DNA of 64,000 bases from Flavobacterium notoginsengisoli (GCF_014207905.1 NZ_JACHLB010000002.1:1-64000); one strand, 5' to 3'; positions 41,959-51,187 are shown, counted from the stretch's first letter. The notes: generated by a model not told the origin, from the letters alone. A program made the numbers and translations.

Positions 41959-44127
41959 TTAATTATATTGCTTAGAAGTTTCAACTAAACGAATAAATTC
42001 TGCTTTATAACCTTCGCCATCGTTAGAATTTCCTTGTTTCGCTAGTTTTACAATTTCTTCAGTAGATTTATCTGCAATTAATTTCGAATCTCTTAATTTC
42101 AATCCGAACCAAGCTACGGCAGAACTAAATTTCATATCATCACTCGCTTTTTCCAAAGCAACTGATTTGTTTTCAATTACTTGGATCATTTCGATACTTT
42201 TTTCGCCATCAGGTTTTTTGTAGCGGAATTTTATAGTTGCCAATTCATTGCTGTAAGTATTAGAATTAGTTTCTGTTTTTGTGTATTTTAAAGGATCAGG
42301 CTGTTCTGCTAAATAGTTGCTTTTTACATTCGCTGGAATAATTTCATACAAAGCCGTAACAGTATGATTGCTTCCTAGTTCTCCTGCATCAATCGCATCA
42401 TTTTTAAAATCCTCTGGACGAAGTTTTCTATTTTCATAACCAATCAAACGATAAGCTTGAACTTGCTTTGGATTAAACTCGATCTGAATTTTTACATCTT
42501 TGGCAATCGCAAACATAGAACCTTTAAATTCTTTTCCTAAAAAACGATTCGCTTCCTGAATGTTGTCGATATAAGCATAATTTCCGTTTCCTTTGTCTGC
42601 TAAAATTTCCATTTTACTGTCTTTGTAATTGCCCATTCCGTAACCTAAACAAGTTAAGAAAACACCTGTTTTTCTTTTCTCTTCAATTAGTTTTTCCATA
42701 TCCGAATTAGAAGAACTTCCTACGTTAAAATCTCCGTCAGTTGCTAGAATAACACGATTATTTCCTCCTTTAATGAAATTTTCTGTAGCCGTTTTATACG
42801 CCAGTTCGATACCTGCGCCTCCAGCCGTGCTTCCACCAGATTGTAATTTGTCTAAGGCATCAATAATTGTTTTTTTCTCGTCTCCAGAAGTTGGAGGCAA
42901 AACCATTCCTGCTGCGCCAGCGTAAACGACAATGGCTACTTTATCTTTTGGTCTTAATTCATTCACCAAAATTTTTAAAGATTGTTTTAATAAAGGCAAT
43001 TTGTTCATGTCGCTCATTGAACCCGAAACATCAATCAAGAAAACAAGATTTGATGCTGGTAAATCTTCAGTCGGAATGTTTTTTCCTTGCAAACCAATCT
43101 TCAAGATTTTATTGTTAGAATTCCAAGGCGAATCGCTTACTTCTGTATTGATAGAAAACGGATGTTCAGTTTTAGGCTGCGGATACGTGTATTTGAAGAA
43201 ATTAACCATTTCTTCTACGCGAACAGCATCTTTTGGAACTTGCTGTCCGTTGTTTAAAAAGCGTCTGATATTTGTGTAAGAAGCATTATCAACATCTATA
43301 GAAAAAGTAGAAAGCGGCGCTGTTTTTGGACTTTCAAAAGCATTTTCCACAAAAGCATCATAATCTTCCTGAGTTGGTTCTGTTGGAATTGGCATTATAT
43401 TTAATTTTTTATCCAATTCTTTTTCAGAAAGGTTTTTATAAAGTTCATTTTTTGTCGAAATCACAACGACGCCATTTAAAGCTTTATTTCCATAAATTGA
43501 AGTAGCATTTTTGTCCTTTAAAACCGAAACATTATCAATATCATTCGGGTTAATTTTGGCTATTTGATTCGCTTTTGCAGGAACTCCGTCAATGATATAT
43601 AAAGGCTCATTTTTTGGAGATATAGACGAAGATTCTCTTGGCATTTTAAAATTTTGACTTGGAGCAGCAACGTATGCAATATTATTAGAAACCTGAATTC
43701 CCGCTACTTTTCCTTGAAGCGCTTTTGAAGCTTCTCTTTTTTCTTTTCTTTTTTCGGCACGTGCATAACTTCTGTCTTCGTATTCAGAAGTACTTCTTCC
43801 GTATCCGACAACTACAACTTCATTTAAACTTTGTTGAGAGGCACGCATTTTTATGTTAATGATATTAGAATCTTGTACGTATTGTCTTTGTGAATCGTAA
43901 CCGATAAAAGTAAAAATCAAAAGATCGCCTTTTTTAGCTTGAATGCTGTATTGTCCATCAAAATTAGTAGAAGCCGAAGTTTTTGCTGTCTGATTGAAAA
44001 TGTTTACACCTGGAAGTGGTTGTTTTGTTTCATCTGAAACGATTCCTGTAATAGTTCTTTCTTGCGCCATGCTTACGAAACATATAAGCATAGCAATAGC
44101 TGATGAAATAAGTTTTAGACTTTTCAT
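41959..44127 (-). CDS. Fusion of TonB-plug-like region with von Willebrand A domain
   Basis: 722 residues. Signal peptide (1-21), carboxypeptidase-regulatory-like domain (25-97, ITGIVSDETKQPLPGVNIF), a TonB-receptor-plug-like region (101-226: LNEVVVVGYG, ALQGKVAGIQVS, IDNVSVLKDKNATSIYG), then a YfbK-type vWA protein: N-terminal domain at 250-320, MIDAS DVSGS at 366-370 and the C-terminal DUF3520-like part. It has no outer-membrane barrel. It is the last gene of the sigma-factor operon. The plug may dock to a partner, with vWA as a metal-dependent adhesion module. That is inference. Confidence 0.88.
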   Translation of the reverse strand: MKSLKLISSAIAMLICFVSMAQERTITGIVSDETKQPLPGVNIFNQTAKTSASTNFDGQYSIQAKKGDLLIFTFIGYDSQRQYVQDSNIINIKMRASQQSLNEVVVVGYGRSTSEYEDRSYARAEKRKEKREASKALQGKVAGIQVSNNIAYVAAPSQNFKMPRESSSISPKNEPLYIIDGVPAKANQIAKINPNDIDNVSVLKDKNATSIYGNKALNGVVVISTKNELYKNLSEKELDKKLNIMPIPTEPTQEDYDAFVENAFESPKTAPLSTFSIDVDNASYTNIRRFLNNGQQVPKDAVRVEEMVNFFKYTYPQPKTEHPFSINTEVSDSPWNSNNKILKIGLQGKNIPTEDLPASNLVFLIDVSGSMSDMNKLPLLKQSLKILVNELRPKDKVAIVVYAGAAGMVLPPTSGDEKKTIIDALDKLQSGGSTAGGAGIELAYKTATENFIKGGNNRVILATDGDFNVGSSSNSDMEKLIEEKRKTGVFLTCLGYGMGNYKDSKMEILADKGNGNYAYIDNIQEANRFLGKEFKGSMFAIAKDVKIQIEFNPKQVQAYRLIGYENRKLRPEDFKNDAIDAGELGSNHTVTALYEIIPANVKSNYLAEQPDPLKYTKTETNSNTYSNELATIKFRYKKPDGEKSIEMIQVIENKSVALEKASDDMKFSSAVAWFGLKLRDSKLIADKSTEEIVKLAKQGNSNDGEGYKAEFIRLVETSKQYN

Positions 44128-44160
44128 GATAAGAAGTTTTAAGATTAATGTTCGGATTTT

Positions 44161-44191
44161 GCTTTGTCAAAGCTGCAGACTTTGACAAAGC
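44161..44191. repeat. Inverted repeat, CTTTGACAAAG family (copy 3)
   Basis: GCTTTGTCAAAG and CTTTGACAAAGC are perfect 12-bp inverses around 7 nt. It stands between the anti-sigma-like and vWA genes of one operon. Confidence 0.85.
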
Positions 44192-44197
44192 TTGAGA

Positions 44198-45160
44198 TTA
44201 TTTTTTCGGAGCTGGTTTTCCGTTTTTTGTGGTGATTATGACAACTCCTTTTTTACCTTTTTCGCCATACTTTTCTGTAGCTTCAAGGTCTTGTAAAATA
44301 GTTATAGTTTTAATTTCTTGTTTGTCTAAAGGCGCGTATGGACTCGTTGGATTCTTTCCAAATAAATCATTTTCAGAATAATAAATGCCATCGATGATGT
44401 ATAAAGGCTCATCTAAAATTACAAGCGAATCTACATTTTCTGGAGCAAAATTTGGCATTTCTTCTCGAAGCATTTTATCTTTTTTGGCATCGTCACTATG
44501 CGCCATTGCATTTCCGTTAAGAACTACCAAAGGATTGCTTTTCTTCGCTTTTTGAGCTGACTCAGAAGCGTAAGCCACTCTTGCCGATTCCATTTCTCTT
44601 TTTTGTAAATAGGCTCTATCAGAAAAAGCGTCTTTCTTAGAACTCATATTGTCACTTTCTTCAATATCTTCAGCCTTAAGCGGTGCAGTTGCAGAAACAA
44701 CAGCTTCTGAAGTGATTTGCGGCGCTGGTGCAGATTGAATAGCTTCTGCCTTCGGAACTGCCATTTCTTGAAGACCAATGCTTTCTTTATTCTTAGTTTG
44801 ATTTTCTAAAATTTTAACAGCTTCTTCATTCGAAACAATTCCAGAACCAGAAGATGGTGTTGCATTTTTTTGTTCTAAAATTGTTTCTTGATATTTTTCT
44901 TTTTCCTGAATGACTACTTTAGGAGTTTCATTCACAACGTTTTTATCGGTGCGTAAAAATTGAAAACCTAAAGATATCAGTAAAAGAAGAGAAGCCGCAA
45001 CAGCAATTTTTTTCCACAAAGCGATTGTTTTTTTATCTTCTTTTTTGTCCAGTTTGTCTTCAACACGCGACCAGACTTTTTCCATTCCGGGAAAGTCTTT
45101 AAACTCGGCATTTTGCGAAGCTTGTTTTATTTTATCGAATAATTTATCTTGATTGTCCAT
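44198..45160 (-). CDS. Anti-sigma-like membrane protein with plug-like C-terminus
   Basis: 320 residues. Cytoplasmic N-terminus (1-47), one membrane span (KIAVAASLLLLISLGFQFL, 51-69), a low-complexity periplasmic middle, and a C-terminal segment EPLYIIDGIYYSENDLFG followed by ITILQDLEATEKYGEKG and GVVIITTKNG, which repeats the plug motif of the next gene. It lies 2 bp after an ECF sigma gene, the usual place of an anti-sigma factor, but no zinc anti-sigma motif is visible. Regulation of the sigma factor is inferred from position and topology. Confidence 0.8.
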   Translation of the reverse strand: MDNQDKLFDKIKQASQNAEFKDFPGMEKVWSRVEDKLDKKEDKKTIALWKKIAVAASLLLLISLGFQFLRTDKNVVNETPKVVIQEKEKYQETILEQKNATPSSGSGIVSNEEAVKILENQTKNKESIGLQEMAVPKAEAIQSAPAPQITSEAVVSATAPLKAEDIEESDNMSSKKDAFSDRAYLQKREMESARVAYASESAQKAKKSNPLVVLNGNAMAHSDDAKKDKMLREEMPNFAPENVDSLVILDEPLYIIDGIYYSENDLFGKNPTSPYAPLDKQEIKTITILQDLEATEKYGEKGKKGVVIITTKNGKPAPKK

Positions 45161-45162
45161 GA

Positions 45163-45699
45163 CTATTTTGCTTTTTGATAATACAGTTTATTAACCAGTT
45201 CTTTCAGTTTGGTCTTAGCGGCATTCAATTGTGATTTTGAGGTGCCTTCGGAGATCTTCAGCATTTCGGCTATTTCTTTATGTCCGTAACCTTCAATAAC
45301 AAAAAGGTTAAAGACCGTTTTACAGCCGTCTGGAATGTGGTTTAATAAATTAAGTAAATCTTCTTCTTCTAATGTGTTTAATTCTTCGACAGAAGGTTGC
45401 GAAAGCAATTTCACGTCGTCGAGATACATATTAAAATTGGTTGCTTTTCTAATCGTTGCCAAACAGTGATTGACCGTTATTCTTTTTGCCCAAGCTTCAA
45501 AAGCATAAGCTTCTTTTAACTGATCTAGTTTGGTGAAAATAGTAAAGAATGCATCGGCAAGAGCTTCTTCAATTTCTTCTTCCTTTTTTAAATATCTTTT
45601 GCAAAGGCGGTACAACTTAGGCGCCATGTATTCGTACACCTCGCGCTGGGCATCGCGATGCATTTTTTTACAGTTTGCTATTTGAGTCTCGTTTATCAC
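45163..45699 (-). CDS. ECF-type RNA polymerase sigma factor
   Basis: 178 residues. Region 2 is KKMHRDAQREVYEYMAPKLY to EEALADAFFTIFTKL with AFEAWAKRITVNHCL. Region 4 is HIPDGCKTVFNLFVIEGYGHKEIAEML with ISEGTSKSQL for -35 recognition. No region 1 or 3 is present, so it belongs to group 4. It heads a three-gene operon with the membrane protein and the vWA fusion. It is not a FecI-FecR-SusC set since no receptor gene follows. Confidence 0.92.
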   Translation of the reverse strand: MINETQIANCKKMHRDAQREVYEYMAPKLYRLCKRYLKKEEEIEEALADAFFTIFTKLDQLKEAYAFEAWAKRITVNHCLATIRKATNFNMYLDDVKLLSQPSVEELNTLEEEDLLNLLNHIPDGCKTVFNLFVIEGYGHKEIAEMLKISEGTSKSQLNAAKTKLKELVNKLYYQKAK

Positions 45700-45782
45700 A
45701 ATTGTTGTCTTTCTTATATAGAGAGATAAAAAGATAAAAAGGTTGGGATGGATGTGAAAAAAAGTTTTTTTTTTTACTGTAG

Positions 45783-45802
45783 AGACGCACCGCAGTGCGT
45801 CT
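45783..45802. repeat. GC-rich hairpin AGACGCAC-cgca-GTGCGTCT
   Basis: A perfect 8-bp stem with 4-nt loop, in the context TAGAGACGCACCGCAGTGCG. I recall similar palindromes scattered between genes in other bacteria. It sits between the sigma operon and the unknown gene at 45863. The T11 tract just upstream (45764-45775) may belong to a terminator. Confidence 0.65.
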
Positions 45803-45862
45803 AACGCAATCTAATTGTTCTCAAAATTTGTCATTCCTAGAAATGAGAAAAATGAATTCAAT

Positions 45863-46327
45863 TTACTTTGCTGTTTTTTTATACCAGTTTTCTATTTTTT
45901 TAATTGATTCTTTATCCGTTTTAGGATAACTGTTTAAACCTAAATTTATCTTTGTTTTATTGATATAAGAATTTAGGAAAATTATAGCAAAACCTCCGAC
46001 TTCAGCATCATCTTTCGAAATATGAGAGGAAAGGATATTCATATATCCGCAACATTTTTCTTTAGAATGCATTATTGATATTAAGTATTGCACATCATTT
46101 TGTTTTACCCAATTATCTGGGAATTCTCCAGCCATCGAAACACTATTTATTGGTGTTTTATTATGTCGTTCTTTACAAAGGGTAATAAATGATTTTGGAT
46201 TTAAATCTTTTATATATAATATTTTATGATTTTCTTGCTCTGCTTTATGTATTCCAAAAGAATAAAAAATAGGAATAAAAGTAAAAAGCATGAAAACTAT
46301 TATGACACGAAGAATTAGTTTTTTCAT
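45863..46327 (-). CDS. Small secreted or anchored protein of unknown function
   Basis: 154 residues with an N-terminal hydrophobic segment (LRVIIVFMLFTFIPIFYSFG). A KCCGYMN cysteine pair and DAEVGGFAIIFLNSY are the only distinctive parts. I do not recognise a family. It lies 6 bp after the propeller-like gene and may be cotranscribed with it. Confidence 0.7.
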   Translation of the reverse strand: MKKLILRVIIVFMLFTFIPIFYSFGIHKAEQENHKILYIKDLNPKSFITLCKERHNKTPINSVSMAGEFPDNWVKQNDVQYLISIMHSKEKCCGYMNILSSHISKDDAEVGGFAIIFLNSYINKTKINLGLNSYPKTDKESIKKIENWYKKTAK

Positions 46328-46333
46328 AAATGA

Positions 46334-47170
46334 TTATTTAATAGGCAACGTCAATTTATAAATCTTAGTTTCTAAAACTTCCGTATCATTATCTTCACAA
46401 AGCAAAAACTCGATTTTATTGTTTTCTTTTTTATAAAAAGTTAAACCTTCAAATTTATTGGTTGAAGTTATTTTTTGCGTAAAATCGATTTTCATCGTTT
46501 TAAGATCGATTCTGCCAATAAAACTTCCTAAGATTTCGCCGTCATCATAAGTCGATTTGGTGTCTTCGGCTGTAGAAAGAAAATAAATTTTATCTTCAAC
46601 TAAAACCGCATCTGTAAAACTAGAGCGAACACCTTTTATTTTTGGCAGTTTATAATTGACAGAAATCAAGGCAAATTCTTCATCTAATTTTTTGGCGTGA
46701 ATGGTAAAAATCGTGTTTTTGTTTGAAACGCCATTTCCGCGATTGAACAAATACCAATTTTCTCCATCAAAAATAGCGCCTTCCAAATTGAAATCTTCTG
46801 GTTTTATTTCGCCGAAACTTTGCATTAAAGCGTATAAATCGACAAGATTATTTTTCTTTGAAACAGTTTTTGACTTTAAATCAAACTCAATCATTTTGTT
46901 TCGGTTTTCTGTTGAACCGGAACCAAAAACATAAAGCGTATCGTTATGATGTGTAATCGATTCAAAATCTGGTTTTAGGTTTTTCGGAATATTTTGCGTC
47001 GGGTTGTCAATTAAAGCGTGTTGGTTCAATTGCTGATTCTGCATATTGTATTCGTATAAAAATCCGCTGTTGTCGCCAATTACATAAAGTGCGTCGTTAT
47101 TATAAAATAATCCTGATGCCGAACCGATTCCGATAATTTGAAATAATATTTCTAAGGTGAATTTTTCCAT
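46334..47170 (-). CDS. Predicted beta-propeller protein, DUF6929-like
   Basis: 278 residues. Repeated strand patterns of the form ALYVIGDNSGFLYEYNMQN, TLYVFGSGSTENRNKMIEFD, NWYLFNRGNG and KIYFLSTAED suggest five or six blades. FESITHH and FNLEGAIFDG recall the DUF6929/SdiA-regulated group. No signal peptide is obvious. The role is unknown, but propellers of this group may bind ligands or phosphate esters. Confidence 0.7.
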   Translation of the reverse strand: MEKFTLEILFQIIGIGSASGLFYNNDALYVIGDNSGFLYEYNMQNQQLNQHALIDNPTQNIPKNLKPDFESITHHNDTLYVFGSGSTENRNKMIEFDLKSKTVSKKNNLVDLYALMQSFGEIKPEDFNLEGAIFDGENWYLFNRGNGVSNKNTIFTIHAKKLDEEFALISVNYKLPKIKGVRSSFTDAVLVEDKIYFLSTAEDTKSTYDDGEILGSFIGRIDLKTMKIDFTQKITSTNKFEGLTFYKKENNKIEFLLCEDNDTEVLETKIYKLTLPIK

Positions 47171-47194
47171 GAATTTTGTTTTGAAAGTCTTTTA

Positions 47195-47860
47195 CTAACG
47201 TGACTTTATCTTTTTAAATGTATTGTTTTTTTCTGCTTCTGAAGTTATTTTCTTGAGAATATCAACTATTAGTTTACTTTTTAAGCTGATATTATGTTTG
47301 TAATTTATGTTTAAATTCGATGAATCTTGATCTTTTTCTTGAAGAACAAAATCATGAAAACGTTTCTCAATTATTTCGCCATTTAATAATAATCTAAAAT
47401 CATTATGGCATGAATGGTCAACCGCAATTCTATACTTTACTTTTTTGGAATTTTCAAAAGTTTCATATTCATAAGACAGGATTTTTTCTTCCTTAATAAT
47501 CTTTTTGTTTAAAATGTATATTTGCCAAAAATCATCTTTAGGGATTTCAATTTTAGAAAATTTCCAGCAGTAATTAATTTTAGTTAGAAAAGTTTTTCCA
47601 TCTTCTTTCCAAAATACATAAACAGGTTCATTAGTTAAATAATCAATGCAAGTTTCTTTAGTGCCATTGATAGGCTCATCGTAAGTCTTTATGTAACCAA
47701 CACAATAACTTTCATAAACACAAATAGTATCAATTTTTTGAGATTGAAGTTCTTTAATATAATCTGAAACTAATTCATCAATCTTAACTTTTTGATTTGT
47801 TTGTGCGTTTCCTATGCACATTACACAAATAAGAAATAAAAATAGAATTCTTTTCGTCAT
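47195..47860 (-). CDS. Secreted protein of unknown function
   Basis: 221 residues with a cleavable signal peptide (MTKRILFLFLICVMCIGNAQ). The mature protein has four cysteines (ICVYESYCVG, ETCIDYL, HSCHND) and several DxxW/WK strand patterns but no motif I can name. It is the first of three minus-strand genes of unknown function (47.9 to 45.9 kb). Confidence 0.7.
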   Translation of the reverse strand: MTKRILFLFLICVMCIGNAQTNQKVKIDELVSDYIKELQSQKIDTICVYESYCVGYIKTYDEPINGTKETCIDYLTNEPVYVFWKEDGKTFLTKINYCWKFSKIEIPKDDFWQIYILNKKIIKEEKILSYEYETFENSKKVKYRIAVDHSCHNDFRLLLNGEIIEKRFHDFVLQEKDQDSSNLNINYKHNISLKSKLIVDILKKITSEAEKNNTFKKIKSR

Positions 47861-47896
47861 TATAAATTTTGAAATTTCAGAAAGTTCTTTTGAAAA

Positions 47897-48060
47897 CGAT
47901 TGCCTAGCCCTGATAGTCCCGACGCTTCGGGAGAAATACTTTGAAAAGAAATTGCATTTTTTCCTGACAGAACAAAGCGACTGAAAGAAGCTCTTGTTAT
48001 GGCTTTGGAAAAAAGCAGTTTATTGAAAAGTATTGCAATGAATAGCAGGAATTTGCTTCG
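47897..48060 (+). ncRNA. Structured intergenic element resembling a Flavo-1-type RNA
   Basis: Begins ATTGCCTAGCCCTGATAG, contains hairpin TCCCGA-cgct-TCGGGA (47917-47932), and ends ATAGCAGGAATTTGCTTCG, with CCTG and CAGG able to close the outer helix. I recall this CTAGCCC...GATAG...AGCAGGA frame from intergenic Bacteroidota sequences and link it, from memory only, with the Flavo-1 motif. It ends 36 bp before ppk2. Orientation is uncertain, and a covariance search would decide. Confidence 0.4.
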
Positions 48061-48096
48061 TAAAATTAGTATATTTATGATATAAAATTTGAAAAT

Positions 48097-48975
48097 ATGA
48101 AGTCAATAGATCCAAAAGATTTTAAAGTTGTAGATAAAGTAAAATTAAAAAAGCTTCCGACTTTATTAAATGTCGATGCAGATGATGATGAAAAAGAAGA
48201 AAAACTAGATAAGGTACAGGCTAAATTGAGCAATTTGCAAGATATTATGTATGCGCACAACAAATATTCGGTTTTAATCTGTCTTCAAGGAATGGATACT
48301 TCGGGAAAAGATAGTTTGATTCGAGAAGTTTTTAAAGAATTTAATCCGCGTGGAGTAGTGGTGCATAGTTTTAAAACACCAAATTCGACCGAATTGGAGC
48401 ATGATTATTTATGGCGTCATTATATTGCATTGCCTGAAAAAGGAAAATTTGCGATTTTTAATAGAACGCATTACGAAAATGTTTTGGTGACTCGCGTGCA
48501 TCCTGAATTTATTTTGGCAGAGAATTTACCAGACATTAATTCTGTAGATGATATTACACCTAAATTCTGGGAAAAGAGAATTGATCAAATTAATAATTTC
48601 GAAAAACACATTGCACAAAACGGAACGATTGTGATGAAGTTCTTTTTGCATTTAAGTAAAGACGAACAAAAAAGCCGTTTACTGCGTCGTTTGGAAGAAG
48701 GAAAACACAATTGGAAATTTTCGCCTGGAGATTTGAGAGAACGCGAACATTGGGATGAATATCAGGAATATTACGAAGAAGCCATCAATCAGACTTCTAA
48801 AGAACATGCGCCTTGGTACATTGTTCCTGCAGATGATAAAGATATGGCGCGTTATATTGTAGCGAAGATTATTTGGGAAGAAATGAAGCAATATACCGAT
48901 ATTCAGGTTCCTGCTTTAGACAAAGAAATTCTGGATAATTTTGATACTTACAAGAAGACTTTGGAGAATAGTTAA
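48097..48975 (+). CDS. ppk2: Polyphosphate kinase 2 family protein
   Basis: Transfers phosphate between polyphosphate and nucleotides. 292 residues. Walker A-like LQGMDTSGKDSLIREVF (about 65-81), lid and Walker B around FAIFNRTHYENVLVTRVHPE, and FHLSKDEQKSRLLRRLE. The SFKTPNSTELEHDYLWR segment is typical of PPK2. Substrate class (ADP, GDP or AMP) cannot be settled by eye. It may regenerate nucleotides from stored polyphosphate. Confidence 0.93.
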   Translation: MKSIDPKDFKVVDKVKLKKLPTLLNVDADDDEKEEKLDKVQAKLSNLQDIMYAHNKYSVLICLQGMDTSGKDSLIREVFKEFNPRGVVVHSFKTPNSTELEHDYLWRHYIALPEKGKFAIFNRTHYENVLVTRVHPEFILAENLPDINSVDDITPKFWEKRIDQINNFEKHIAQNGTIVMKFFLHLSKDEQKSRLLRRLEEGKHNWKFSPGDLREREHWDEYQEYYEEAINQTSKEHAPWYIVPADDKDMARYIVAKIIWEEMKQYTDIQVPALDKEILDNFDTYKKTLENS

Positions 48976-49028
48976 ATTAGAAAATGTGTCAATTTGATAA
49001 TTAGATAATTTTCAAAAAAAATAAAAAA

Positions 49029-49058
49029 CCGACAGATTATGCAGATCTGTCGGCTTTT
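49029..49058. terminator. Bidirectional terminator, ppk2 / beta-barrel gene
   Basis: Nine-bp stem CCGACAGAT / ATCTGTCGG with 7-nt loop, A tract before and T tract after, between convergent genes. Confidence 0.82.
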
Positions 49059-49092
49059 ATCCAAAAACAAAATAATAAATTAAACCTATTTT

Positions 49093-49611
49093 TTATAGTT
49101 TAAAACCATAAGCAACACGAAGCGCTACTTGGTTGGTTCTAAAGTCGTGGTAATCTTCGTAACGTACGCTTAAATCAATAAATTTGTTAGCGTATCCAAT
49201 TCCTGGAGCCCATAAAAATGTTGTTTTATCATAACCATTTGTTACGGCAAAACCGGCACCAACTTCTCCTAATACATAAAATTGATCTTTTAATACAAAA
49301 GCTTTAAAACCTGCTTTTGCCGGAATGAATCCTACATCTTTTATGTTGTTTCCTAAATCATCTTTTCCCATGAATAAGTTTGTAAAACCTGTTGTTAAGG
49401 TTAAAGATGTTTTCTTAGAAAGGTCATATTGTAAACGAACGTCTCCTCCAAGAGCCCAGTCGTAATCGCCATCTGTTGGTAATCCGCCGTTTAAACCGAA
49501 TCCTAATCTAAATCCTTGATCGTAATTTGTTGCTGCTGTGTCTTGAGCGAATGTGTTGTTAGAGAATAAAAATGCAAAAGCAGCTAGGCAAATAATCTGT
49601 AATTTTTTCAT
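49093..49611 (-). CDS. Small outer-membrane beta-barrel protein
   Basis: 172 residues. Signal peptide (MKKLQIICLAAFAFLFSNNTFAQ) then alternating strands (FRLGFGLNGGLP, DVRLQYDLSKKTSLTLTTGF, AGFKAFVLKDQFYVLGEVGAGF) ending in VALRVAYGFKL, the aromatic C-terminal strand typical of outer-membrane barrels. Eight strands are likely. The function is unknown. Confidence 0.85.
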   Translation of the reverse strand: MKKLQIICLAAFAFLFSNNTFAQDTAATNYDQGFRLGFGLNGGLPTDGDYDWALGGDVRLQYDLSKKTSLTLTTGFTNLFMGKDDLGNNIKDVGFIPAKAGFKAFVLKDQFYVLGEVGAGFAVTNGYDKTTFLWAPGIGYANKFIDLSVRYEDYHDFRTNQVALRVAYGFKL

Positions 49612-49773
49612 GGCTTATATATTTGAATTATTAATATTGTAAAATTAAAACGGAGGTATTGGCAGATTGTTATACAATTTTTAAAAATCTTTATATAATA
49701 TTGAGTTCACCTTATTTTTGCCTTAAGATTGGGATATAATTTTATTAATAGGATAGAATTCGAAGCTTCTGAT

Positions 49774-49781
49774 TATCTTTG
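49774..49781 (+). promoter_or_regulatory. -7 promoter element for the MATE gene
   Basis: TATCTTTG, 20 bp before the GTG start at 49802. A second match, TATTTTTG at 49713-49720, lies further upstream. Confidence 0.55.
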
Positions 49782-49801
49782 CCGACTAAAATCGAGTAGA
49801 A

Positions 49802-51187
49802 GTGAATTTAAAGCAGTACACCAAAGAGTTTTCGTATAATTTGAGACTAGCATATCCTGTTATTTTGGGAATGGTTGGGCATACTTTAATTGGTATAGTC
49901 GATAACATTATGGTGGGAAAAATCGGAAGTACAGAATTGGCTGCAGTTTCATTAGGAAACAGCATGATTTTTATCGCGATGTCTCTCGGAATTGGTTTCT
50001 CGACTGCTATAACACCAATTGTTGCAGAAGGAGATGCAGAAAAAAATGACTCTAAAATTCGTTCTGCGTTTCATCACGGTTTATTTCTATGTACCATTTT
50101 AGGATTAGTTTTGTTCAGTATTATTATGTGTGCAAAACCAATAATGGAATTATTAAAACAGCCTGAAGACGTTATTATTTTGGCAAAACCATATTTAGGT
50201 TGGGTTGCTTTTTCGTTGATTCCGTTAGTAATGTATCAAGGATATAAACAATTTGCAGACGGAATGTCGTTGACTAAATATTCTATGTATGCAATGGTTA
50301 TGGCAAATGTTTTACACGTCGGAATCAATTATGTTTTGATTTACGGAATCTGGATTTTTCCAAAAATGGGAATTATCGGTGCAGCACTTGGTACCGTAAT
50401 TTCGAGAATATTTTTGGTGATGTTTATGCATATTATGCTTTCGCGAAGAGAAGATTTAAAACGTTTCTTTAAAGGTTTCAGTTTTAATGAAATTAAAAAA
50501 GCAACAATAAAGAAGATTATCAGCATAGGTTTTCCATCGGCAATGCAAATGTTGTTTGAAGTGGTTTTGTTTACGGCTTCAATCTGGCTTTGCGGAAATA
50601 TCGGAAAAACAAGTCAGGCAGCAAACCAAATTGCATTGAGTTTAGCTTCACTTACTTTTATGTTTGCAATGGGATTAAGCGTAACTTCGATGATTCGTGT
50701 GAGTAATCAGAGAGGTTTAACAGATTATAAAAAACTGCTTGTTGTGGCAAGATCTATTTTTCTTTTGGCCATTATTTTAGAAGTTTTCTTTGCTTTGGTA
50801 TTTATTACTTTTCACACTGTTTTGCCGCATATCTTTTTAAATATGGAAAACACAATTCAGCTTACAGATAATACTGAGGTTATTGCAATTGCTTCCAAAT
50901 TATTATTAATCGCAGCAGTTTTCCAGATTTCCGACGGAATTCAAGTTGTTGTTTTAGGCGCATTGAGAGGATTACAAGATGTAAAAATCCCAATGTATAT
51001 TACCTTTGTAGCGTATTGGGTAATTGGTTTTCCTATTTCTTATTATTTAGGAGAACATACCGAATTGAAAGCGCAAGGTGTTTGGATCGGACTTTTGGCT
51101 GGTTTAACCGCAGCGGCAGTTATGTTATATTTACGTTTTAATTATCTAACTAAGAAATTGATTACAAATTCAGTTTCAAATAACTAA
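49802..51187 (+). CDS. MATE-family multidrug efflux transporter
   Basis: 461 residues, twelve predicted membrane spans in two similar halves. The first half has YPVILGMVGHTLIGIVDNIMVG and LGNSMIFIAMSLGIGFSTAITPIV. The second starts near ISIGFPSAMQMLFEVVLF. It exports cationic drugs in exchange for Na+ or H+. The start is GTG at 49802, supported by the promoter position. The next ATG would remove part of the first span. Confidence 0.93.
   Translation: MNLKQYTKEFSYNLRLAYPVILGMVGHTLIGIVDNIMVGKIGSTELAAVSLGNSMIFIAMSLGIGFSTAITPIVAEGDAEKNDSKIRSAFHHGLFLCTILGLVLFSIIMCAKPIMELLKQPEDVIILAKPYLGWVAFSLIPLVMYQGYKQFADGMSLTKYSMYAMVMANVLHVGINYVLIYGIWIFPKMGIIGAALGTVISRIFLVMFMHIMLSRREDLKRFFKGFSFNEIKKATIKKIISIGFPSAMQMLFEVVLFTASIWLCGNIGKTSQAANQIALSLASLTFMFAMGLSVTSMIRVSNQRGLTDYKKLLVVARSIFLLAIILEVFFALVFITFHTVLPHIFLNMENTIQLTDNTEVIAIASKLLLIAAVFQISDGIQVVVLGALRGLQDVKIPMYITFVAYWVIGFPISYYLGEHTELKAQGVWIGLLAGLTAAAVMLYLRFNYLTKKLITNSVSNN

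Noticed and set aside
45764..45802. Terminator of the unknown gene at 45863 from T11 plus GC-rich hairpin
   Set aside because: The T tract precedes the hairpin on plus and both neighbours are on minus, where the hairpin lies before an A tract-derived U tract in the right order only for a gene upstream of 45863, but spacing is loose; kept as a repeat only.
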